Assembly: GCA_963576565.1 (NCBI GenBank)
Contig: OY755042.1
Location: 12,564,262 to 12,628,261 of the forward strand
DNA length: 64,000 nt
Direction of reading: 5' to 3'
From: Aspidapion aeneum
Taxonomy: Eukaryota > Arthropoda > Insecta > Coleoptera > Brentidae
A model generated the notes under the pieces. It was not told where the DNA came from. It searched no databases and saw only the letters and a list, made by a program, of their open reading frames with translations. The position numbers were made by a program, and so were the translations under genes. Positions 20,561 to 31,300 of the stretch are shown piece after piece (position 1 is the first letter of the stretch; every line of letters starts with the position of its first letter).

Positions 20561-21697
20561 AAAATTTTTAAGTGCAAAAGGTTTGACGTGGAAAGCTACA
20601 TATACAAAAACTGTTTATAATTTTATAGTTTGTTCTTTTTGAAATATTTTTAACCCAGTAAGCAAATTAACATGTGAACTAAAAACCAACAAGGAAAAAT
20701 ACAAAGAATATAGATAAATAAATTACTTCTATTTTAAAATTTATCTCTCTCATTTAGTTTTTGAGATACTGCGTAAGTATAATATTACATAATGTTTACA
20801 AAAAATCCCCTTTTTTTGTCTTTTTTTTTAAATCAGCCTAAAATTTTACACTCAATAAATAGTTTTTTCTATTGTTTTCTATATTTTATATTTTTATCTA
20901 GCTCTTAATTTTTGATTAATTCCCTAATTTATTTTTTTGAAATATTTTAAACCCAGTAAGTAGTACTTCTATTTTGAATGTTATAAAATAAAATTTATCA
21001 AACGACCCCTAGTTTATTCGATTTTGAAAATTAGCGTAAAATTCATACTCAATATTTATTGTTTTCTATATAGTTTTTTATCTACCTCTTTATTTTTTAT
21101 TAATTTCCCAATTCGATTTTTTTTTTAATATTTTAAATCTAGCAAGAAAATTAACATATAAAATAAAAACAAACAATAAAGAAAAATTACATAAAAAACG
21201 TATTTTGAATTTTATCTGTCTCATTAAGCTTTTTGATATTACATAAATATAATATTACATAAAGTTTATAGAACAACCCCCTTTTTCTTCGATTTTCAAA
21301 ATCAGCGTACAATTTCACACACAATATTTAATTTTTTTTGTTTTCTATATTTTTATTTTTATACATTTATTTTTAATTAATTTCCTAATTCGATCTTTTT
21401 GAAATATTTTAAACCCAGTAAACAAATTAACATGTAAAATAAAAACAAACATTTCATAAAGAAATAAAAACTAAAAGTGAGACATAAAATTCGGTTTGGC
21501 ATTTGGATTCTGTATTGAAATCTGTAAAACGCAATTTTCACCAAAACAAAATTTTCATAAATAAGTAATTTGTAGGTTTCCTTAAATACAGACTTTTGTT
21601 TTCTTCCATAGAAACCTCGCAAACCCATCGAATTTGGGACACCCTGTACAGTGAATGCTGTTTAATCAAATTATTAAAAAATAATACTTAATAATTA
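20561..21697. other. AT-rich intergenic DNA with diverged tandem-like blocks
   Basis: A block containing TTTGAGATACTGCGTAAGTA / TATTACATAA / GTTTACAAAA..CCCC / TCAGCCTAAAATTT recurs about every 260-290 bases from about 20730 to 21430, with strong divergence. Ends with TCGAATTTGGGACACCCTGT near 21629. No gene seen. Confidence 0.5.
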
Positions 21698-22105
21698 TTT
21701 TAAATTTGAAGGAAGTTCACGAGGTATAAAGTCTTAACAAAAAAGTTTCACGGGCAAGACCTCAGAGGTAAAGGTAGCTACGGGGACGCGTTTCTGCCTC
21801 ATTAGGCTTCATTCAGCCCGAGCATAACCATAAAATGGAAGGAGATGAAATGATGATGTGGATATCTGAAAAGGAATATGAAATATGGTGTTTACTGAGG
21901 AGAGACCAACTGTCAATTTGCAGCTTCGGTCAGGGTTGCCTCAGTTTTGAGGCTAATTTTGACGTCGCGACGGCGACAGATATAATCTGCTCCCAGAAAA
22001 CAGCCTGAGCCCTGGATTTTTTTAAATTTGAAGGAAGTTCACGAGGTATAAAGTCTTAACAAAAAAGTTTCACGGGCAAGACCTCAGAGGTAAAGGTAGC
22101 TACGG
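21698..22105. repeat. 86-bp direct repeats at 21698-21783 and 22020-22105
   Basis: The two copies (TTTTAAATTTGAAGGAAGTT ... GGTAGCTACGG) look identical and are 322 bases apart. The segment between resembles the repeat at 53560-53740 (GATATCTGAAAAGGAATATG). The second copy ends 28 bases before the sulfotransferase splice acceptor. Confidence 0.8.
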
Positions 22106-22133
22106 TATTGTTAATAATTATTTTATTTTGCAG

Positions 22134-22335
22134 GAAGAAAATGAGTCATTTTTATTTTGTCCATTTGAAGGAATTTACCAAAATGAAATTATACCAGAAA
22201 AAGAAAATAAAAATTCACCTTTTTATCACCCAGGATCATTTTTGTTAGCTCCCTATTTTTCCGAGATCCAGGAAAAAGTATCTAACTTCAAGGTTCGGTC
22301 TGATGATATTTGGCTTTTAAGTTATCCCAGAACTG
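22134..22335 (+). CDS. Sulfotransferase (plus gene) first visible exon
   Basis: 202 bp, acceptor ttttgcag, frame EENESFLFCPFEGIYQNEII to LLSYPRTG, donor ACTG|gtaagt. The ATG at 22140 is in another frame and is not the start. Confidence 0.9.
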
Positions 22336-25300
22336 GTAAGTAATTTTTATAAATAATATTAAAAAACTATTTTTATTACCCAACTGCAGCACGGTGAAAG
22401 GAAGGGTAATAATAAACATGTTTGTGTCACGCTAGAGGCTAAACGACTGACCCGATTTGGACAAAAAATGTGCCGTTGAATTGCTACTGATCTTAAGGGT
22501 TGCTATAGGCTATATTTTTTTAAACAGGAATCGATATGACGGTCTTCATACGACATTTTGTCACATGATGTAGGCTTTAAGGCATACAAATTATCTAAAT
22601 TTCAGGCGATTTTATTGAAATTCCTTTGATCACCCATTGCAAATGTTTTCTAACTTGCTGTAGTTACTTTGTAGTCCTCCCTGGTCCCACCCATCCCCCC
22701 TCCTGTTATTCCTGTTATTATTATTATTAAATATAGGGCGATTTCAAAAATTCTTTCTGCATACGCTTTTAGATTTTTTTCTAACACCATTTTACTAGTT
22801 TCCCCCCTCACTCCCTCTCTCCTCCCTGCCCTCCTTTTTAGTAATAGTTATAGCTATACCTTTCACAAATATAGAGCGATTTTAAAATTTCTTTCTTCAA
22901 TTAAACCTAAAAATTGGAAATAAAAAAAAATTAAATAAAAAAAACACTCAACTGCTAAATTTACGTGTAACTAGTAATCGCAGTTGGGTCCAAAACTACC
23001 CAATAACCTGATTCATTAAAATACAAAACTGTATAATTTCGTAAGTGCGCTTTGGGCATCAAAACTAAAAGTTGAATCATCAATTTTGTACTCAACTGCG
23101 ACTAGTACTTACAAGTAAATTTAGCAGTTGGGTGTTTTTTCATTTATATTTTTTTTTAGATTGTGTTTAGGTTATTGTGTTTTTAGTATGTGTGTCAGTG
23201 GTTGTCATTTGAGTTGTTTTTTAAGAAACATGTAGTTAAACATTTTAAATTTATTTTATGTAATTTGTTATGTGATTATATGAGATTTTTAATTTTAATT
23301 AATCATATTGCAAGAGATTTTTGAGTTTGACTTTGATATTGGTACTGCACCAAGGTGACCGCGCCAATTAATGCCAAACTATTCAATTTAGTAAAGGAAA
23401 AACTTTTTTTAAACAAAGTTTGTTCTTATTTTTTATGATCTCGCTAACTTTCAAATTATATTCAGATTATTAAGAAAGTTGTACGGGGTACGGGGTAGAC
23501 CTCGTCAGATGTCTATCAGGGGAAATGAATCGACCCCTGCCCTCCGTAGATTCCAGGTACTCTCTGACCCGGAGAGTTAGCACCTGTTTAGGGTCCCATT
23601 CCCAGGGTTACGGGAGAAGACCACATCGGTATGAAAGGCGGAGAGGATGGACCTCGGTACGGTGATCATAGCGCAGGTGGCAACCCTTTCTTTTAGGGAT
23701 AGTATAAAAGAAGAAGATGCTGCCTTGTAGTACCGGCGTTGGAATCGTCAAAGGCTAGGGGAAGAAAACCTCGATCAAAAATCACCTGGTCCTCCAGGTT
23801 GGGGGTTGGGGCATTAGACTAACTCTCTGATACCCGGAAAAAACGTACACTGTTAAAAAACCCAATCAAACGCCTCGGAAAGAAATGAAAAACCTAAGAC
23901 GAACCAAGCAAAGAAACAGGAATATGATTTTTGGTACAGAATGAAGGTTGACCTTGCTGTACTAACAGAAACGAAGAAGAAAGGAAAAGGATCTGAAAAC
24001 CTAGGACAGTATGACCATTTCTATAGCGGAGTGGCAAAAGAAAAACATGCGCAACAAGGAGTATCTATTTTGGTCAACAAAAGATTTAGAAAATATATCA
24101 CCAACTGGGAAGCAGTAAATGAACGGCTAATAAGAATGAATATAACAATAAAAGGAATGAGACTTACGATTTTTGGAATCTATGCGTATAATGACGATGC
24201 AAATGTAGCCGTGAAAGACAATTTTTTTGAAGAAATCCACAATGAAATATCAGCAGTAAGTACATCTAGAGAAATTGTAATATTGGGAGATTTAAATAGT
24301 AGAACAGGTAACAGAGTAAATGATCTGACAGTTGGCCAATATGGAGAAGATGTTGTTAATGATAATGGAAACCGGCTTATCACAGTATGTGAGCAATTAG
24401 ACCTAAAAATCCAAAACGGTTTTTTCCAACATAAGAAAATACACAAATATACCTGGACCAAACCCTCACAAAACCTGAAATCCGTCATTGATTATCTTAT
24501 CACTAAACAAAAGACAAAACTAAAAATTCAAGATGTCAGAACAAAGCGTGGATCAACATGCGGAAGTGATCACTATTTTCTGGAGACCAAAATTCTCTTT
24601 CCTTATCAAGGCCGAAGCCTCCATCAACAAAATCTTGATGATACAGTGAATGAGGAAATTGATCACTGTCAATATAATCTACTAAGCCTAGAACATGACA
24701 GCGTAAAAAAGTTATACAAAAAGAGACTGAACGAAAAACTTAATTCAAGTTCAGGTGAAACCCCAGATGAGGAATACGAATGTATCACATTAAGCATCCA
24801 TCAAGCTGCAAAAGAAGCACTAGGATTAGTGGAAGAAACTCCTAAAAGAACAAAACCATACTGGTGGGATGCTGAGATTGAAAGTGAAATAGAGGAAAAA
24901 AGGAAATTATATCACACGTACTTATCCCAAAAGACAGATAGAAGCAGAGAAGAATACAAAATCGCGCAATCAAAGGTGAGAAGAATGATCAGTGATAAGA
25001 AGAATCAATCATGGATGCAAAAGTGCCAGAAAATAGATTCTTACTTAGGAGGTAGGAGAAGTACCGAAAGCTGGAAAACTATAAGATCGATCAAAAAAGA
25101 AACATGCAGAGATATTATTTCACCAATACCAGACAAAGAATGGGATGAGCATTTTAAAAAACTTTTAACTGAAGATAGAGCAGAATTCAAGGAAGACGAA
25201 AGAGACAATATCATTAGAACGATGGGATCTCCAGTACCCCTCACAATATCTGAGGTCAAAAACGTGTGCAAAACCTTAAAAAGCGGTAAATCTGCCGGAC

Positions 25301-28300
25301 CCGGAAATATCCCAGCTGAACTTATTAAATATGGCACTGAAGAATTGTTTTGTAGATTACGGAATCTTTTCCAAAGATATTTAAATGGAGCTGTAGTACC
25401 AACTGAGTGGAAAACGTCATATATATCCACAATACACAAAAAAGGAAGGAAAGATATATGTGACAATTATAGAGGTATATCTGTAACTAGTACGCTAAGC
25501 AGAATATATGGCAAAATAATAAGAAATAAAGTGGAGAGCGAATATAAAGATATGGAGGCAGAAGAACAAGCTGGTTTCAGGGCGGGTAGATCGACTTCAG
25601 ATCATCACTTTTGTATAACCCAAGTTATTGAAAAGAAAATGGCATACGGACAAGAGCTCCATCTGCTTTACGTAGATTTGCAGAAGGCATATGATAGTAT
25701 ACCACTAAATCTACTTTGGAAAGCGTTGGAAAAGGCAAACATAAGCGTACAACTAATTAAGGCCATCAAAGAGTTATACCGCAATAGTAAGGCAAAAGTT
25801 AAAATAAAAGCAAAACTAACCAAAGGCTTTCAAGTAAATAAAGGTCTCAAACAAGGTTGCTGTATCTCGCCTACGCTCTTCAAGATATATTTGGAACAGG
25901 TCCTTAAAGTCTGGAAGAGAAAATGCCAAAACATGGGAATTCCGTTGAATGAAACCACCTTGTATACTTTATGTTTCGCCGATGATCAGATAGTGTTGGC
26001 TCAGGATTATGACGACCTCGAATATATGACACGAAAACTAATAGACGAGTACAATAAGTGGCGACTAGAGGTTAATATCAATAAGACAGAGTATATGTGT
26101 ATTGGTGGAATGAAACAGGATCTAATCTTAAATACTGGGCAGCGAATTCAGTCCAGTGATGAGTATAAATACTTGGGTCTAAAAATTACAGCTGACGGAA
26201 CACTAGACAAAGCTATAAAAGATAGAAACGTACAAGGAAGAAAAGCAATAACTTTATTAAATGGAATAATTTGGGACCAAAGTATATCAAAACATAACAA
26301 AAAGCTTATATATAACACCATTGTAAAAAGTATTATTACATACGGCTCAGAAGTATGGCCAATCAAAGATAGAACAGAAAAAATGCTTTCCGCTACGGAG
26401 ATGGATTATTGGAGAAGAGCAGCAGGGAAATCAAAAAGAGAAAGAGTTACCAATCAAAGAATAAGAGAAATTATGACAGTGGGTGAACGTACTCTAGTGG
26501 ATGATATAAGAACAAAACAACTGGTGTGGTACGGACATGTACAAAGAATGGATGATGGAAGACTACCTAAACAAATATTACAATGGAAACCAACTGGCCG
26601 AAGAAAACGAGGAAGACCAAGGAGAAGCTGGAGAGAAGGAATAGATAGTGAAATAAGAATAAGAGGCCTAGATGATGAATTATGGGCAAACAGAAACGAG
26701 TGGAGATTGGGTATCGGAAGACGTAGAACGTTGTGAAACCGATAAATATATATATATATATATATATAAGAAAGTTGTGACAAAATATAGAAAAAAGACA
26801 ACTTTCACACATCTTGAGTCCAAACAAGTTAGGTATTTGGACTTTTTTTGTTTTTTTCCGATTACCTAACGTATTCATTTACAGAAAATAAAAAACTAAA
26901 ACACAAAATACATGTTTATAGGCTCCACCTGGCTACAAGAGATCGTATGGTTGATTGGCAATAATTTGAATTTTGAAACAGCGGCCAACACTTTACAACA
27001 GATTAGAGCACCTTTGCTAGAGTAAGTTTGCCTATTAGTCCGTTGATTTAATGTAATAGTTATTTAATCAACAAGGTTTGAAAACGACTCTTTGCACACG
27101 ACCGAGACAGTTTGGTAGACCGAGCCGAAGGCGAGGTCTACAAGTCGAGGGAGTGTGCAAAGAGGTTTTCAAACGAGTTGTTTACAATATTTTTTATACG
27201 ACTGCTAATAAAGAAAGAAAAAATATATTTTAATTTAACTTGTTTTTATTTCCGACATTTTTACAACAAAACTTTAAAAATTCAACAATTTTTTGACGTA
27301 TCTAATCAACAAAACATACGAGCAGTGACGGTTGCTACGGAACTAAGCCAACTTATATTGATGGGTGACAACAACAAAAATCACAATGACGGGAGACCCG
27401 TATGCAGAAATGACATAGGCGTGCGCAAAAATGACATAAGCGTGTGCAAGACGTTTTGCACACAGCGTGCGCAAAATGTCATTTTTAGATCGTGTTCTCC
27501 GTGCGCAAAACCCCCTTTTACAAGACAGTCGTATAACAAAATATTTAACTTCTGGTTACCAGTTTGAAATTTTACACCATGCTTATCTATATACAGCAGT
27601 GGCGTATATACGGGGGGGGGGGGGGGTAGGCTGGGGGGCCCGGGCCGGTTCATTCACAAAAAAATCAAAAGCTAGAGTAATGGCAGGGGGTTCCTTTTTT
27701 TTGGTTGCATGAGGCAAAGGAAAAAATTGCTGCTCCTCATTTAAAAACAAACATCTCGAACATTGTTTTTATGCCGTTTAGGAACTAAATTCGTTGTATG
27801 GAGTTTAAAGATTAAAATTGTACTTACTCCTTTGAGGTACTTAAATTATACTTTTCAATCCTTCGGATAATAAAAACGCCGCTAAAATCCAGTAAGTATA
27901 AGTATACAACACATGAAACTTTAAGGGAACTTTAAATGTCCCAGTCTTTAGGTTTTTAATGCACTATTTTTGTCCCCCATATAATAATGATTTCTCTTAA
28001 ATTGTTTTTAATATTTATAATATTTTCCCACTCACCCATCAACTCAGCTGGCTTACCTTTTCGCCTAATTAGACTTATTATGTGTTCCTCTTATTTTAAT
28101 CTCAAAACTTAATCTCGGTCAGTTTTATTTTAGGTGTTACTAAATTAATTTTCTTTCCAGAGCTTCTACTGTTCTTTTTGAATATGAAAAGGAAAACAAC
28201 GAGCAGGAAAATGTCAAATTGCCTATTCCCAAGTTCCGCAGGATTCACATTCCAGCGGAAAAATGCGATCAGGGTAAAAATGGCGAAAACGAGAACAATA

Positions 28301-31300
28301 TGGCATCCATAATTAATAGGCTTTACAGAGATCCCGTGGGATATGCCGACGACTTGCCTTCCCCAAGATTCATTAAGTCACATTTAGCCTTCGAAGTGCT
28401 CCCGAGGGAATTGACTACTGTTAAACCAAAGGTATAATTTTGTTGTTCAAAAGTTTTTATCACAGTCCCAGGCCCCCTAAAAATCTAAGATTTTTAGCTC
28501 ACACATATACTATACTATAGTAGTGTGAGCTTTGGTGATCCTAATTTTTTCGAGAAAAAAAAAGTTGCTCCGATTTCAAAATTTTTTATATATCTTTGCG
28601 TTTCAGATGATTTTGAAACTTTTTTGTTGCGCCGTCTGTCTGTCTGTCTGTCTGTATGTCTGTCTGTCTGTCTGTCTGTCGGTCTGTCTGTCTGTCTGTC
28701 TGTCTGTAACGACCAACGCGCATAACTCAAAAACCGCTTGGCCGATTTTAATGAAATTTGGTACCTGGGCTGGGTCTTGGGTTGAGATGGTCCCATTTAA
28801 AAATGAACAAAATCCACCGAACAGAAACCAAATAAAAGGGTGGGGGTAGATTTCAAAAATTAGAGTTTATGTGAAAATATGGCGTGTGTGATATCAAACG
28901 AAAGGTAATTGAGTCTGCAGTTAAACAAAATACATTTTAATTTATTTAAAAAAAAAGGGTGGGAGTATATTTTAAAAATTAGCGTTTAAGTGAAAATATG
29001 GCGTGTGTGATATCAAACGAAAGGTAATTGAGTCCGGAGTTTAACAAAATACATTTTAGTTTTTTGTTTTTTTTAAGGGTGGGGGTAGATTTCAAAAACA
29101 TTTTAGTTTTTTGTTTTTTTTAAGGGTGGGTGGATTTCAAAAATTTGAGTTTAAGTCAAAACATGGCTTGTGTGGTATCAAACAAAAGGTAATTTAGTCT
29201 GGAGTTAAATAAAATATATTTCAGTTTTTAGTTATATTAGCTCACATGTACACTATAACTATAGTGCCTAGTGTAAGCTTAGGGGCCCATATATTGGCAG
29301 AGTATTTTAGATAATAATAATGATAGCATAATATACGACATTATTAGGCTTTGACCCCCCCCCCCAAGACATATTCCTGGGTGCGCCACTGAATAAACAG
29401 TACCCAGACAGCAAGTTTCATCCCAAGGACGTCCATTATAAGTCCCTTTTACATTCGTACATCCGGGACATACAAGGTACTTCGCAGGGACGTCCCTAGA
29501 TTATAATTTGGGGCCAAGGCGTATATTCCAAGAATATACATACCAGCAGGGACTTAGTAGGTACGTCTGACAGATGTCCAATAACCTATGTATGTGGTAC
29601 GTACATATTAGGACGCCTAAAATTTATTTAATAATAAATTAACACAAACTTTTTACGTCCATTGTACGAACTTCTTATCATAAATTGTACGTACATTATA
29701 CGTTGTATTTATATACACTGTTGGACGTATCTGATGATACGGCCTATCTTGGATTTCCATACGTCCACTGGAAATCCTTTGTAAGTACTTGCGACAATAA
29801 AGTGGACGTTCCTTGAATTTACAAATGGTTGGATATTGGACCTTCAATGGACGGTTTTTGGACCGAAAATGTACCTGAAATGTATGTCCCTCGGATTAAC
29901 GGTTCATACGATGACTTTGTCCAATTTATGTCCATTGGGCGTACTTCTTATCATAAATTGTACGTATTTTATATGTTGTATCTATGTACCCTGTTGGATG
30001 TATCTGATGATACAGCCTACCTTGGATGTCCATGATACGACCTTTGTAGGTACTTTCGGCCATGAAATGGGCCTCCCTTGGATCTACAAATGGTTGGAAA
30101 TTGGACTTTTTTTGGACCGACAATGGATGATTTTGTCTAATGTACGCGCAAGGGACGAAGTTTTGCTGTCTTGGTAGGCATATCTAGTAAAAAAGGCGAA
30201 ATACACCTAAAATGGATTGATCCTTTTTATTACTGCTATCAACGGGATTTTGTTTCGAGATGTTCCTTATTTTTTTAACTATTTATTTATAGATTATCTA
30301 CATAATGCGAAATCCAAAGGACCTGTGCGTTTCCTACTTCTTCCACTGTCGATTAATACACAACCTGGATGTCCCATTTGAATATTTTTGTCACCTCTTT
30401 TTAAATGATCTTTTACCTATCGGATCACTCTGGAATCATTATTTTGCCTTTTGGAATAGAAGAAACGAACCAAACATTTTGGTCCTTAAATACGAAGATT
30501 TAAAAAAAGGTAATTTGTATATTGTCTAAGCTCACGCACCGCAAATGTCTATCGATATTTTTCTTTAAATGGCGCCATTTTGGTTTACAAAATATTGCAA
30601 ATAAAAAGTTAGATGCATTAACACGGATCACCTTCTAATCCGTGCTCACTCACTCATGTATAGATCATCAAAATTCTACTGTACTTCTAGACATGCTACA
30701 AAGCTGAAATTTGGCAGAAATTATGACCAAACCCTTGGAAAAAATAAAAAAACCAAAATTCCAATTTACTCCCCTCCTCTATACATGTAAAGCTATGTAA
30801 AAGTAACATTGCCCACTTCCAGAAGCGCTAGAGCGCTGAGCTTTGGCAGATTCTCAGGAAATATGATAACACTATAGGAAAAAAACCCCAAAATTTTAAT
30901 TTGCTTTTCTCCCCTATAAATGTAAAGTTATGTGAAAGTAACATTTCCCACTTCCAGAAAAGCTAGAGAACTGAGCTTTGAAAGGCCGATAGGAACTATT
31001 ATAAACCTATAAAAAAAATTAAAAAACCCTCATATTTTAATAAACTTTTCTCCCCTATAAATGTAAATTGTCGTAAAAGTAACTTTCACTTCCAGAAACG
31101 CTAGAGAGCTGAGCTTTGGAAGACTGATAGGAACTATGTTAAGATTATAGGAAAAAATTTACAAACACCAAAATTTTAATTTACTGCATTCCCCATAAAT
31201 GTAAAGCTATGTAAAAGTTACATTGTTTACTTCCAGGAACACTAGAAAACTGAGCTTCGAAAGCTGATAGGAACTATGATAAAACCATAGAAAACAATTA

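Noticed and set aside
15209..22133. A shared bidirectional promoter for the two sulfotransferases
   Set aside because: The genes are about 7 kb apart and the gap is filled with repeats. Only the minus gene shows a promoter-like signal.
22140..22200. ATG at 22140 as the start of the plus sulfotransferase
   Set aside because: It is out of frame with the EENESF...YPRTG frame. The exon starts at a splice acceptor, so the start codon must be on an upstream exon.
27112..27567. 151-codon frame in the sulfotransferase intron
   Set aside because: Low-complexity composition, no motif, overlaps a small inverted repeat. The gene's exons are on either side.
28637..28706. CRISPR-like array
   Set aside because: The short regular units are a TCTG microsatellite; there are no spacers and the genome is eukaryotic.
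27597..29391. A single hAT element bounded by CAGTGGCG ends
   Set aside because: The interval contains a sulfotransferase exon and the flanking 8 bases do not match, so these are two unrelated solo ends.
29829..30177. Two overlapping plus frames and one minus frame
   Set aside because: They arise from the 273-bp tandem repeat and are open on both strands without codon bias.
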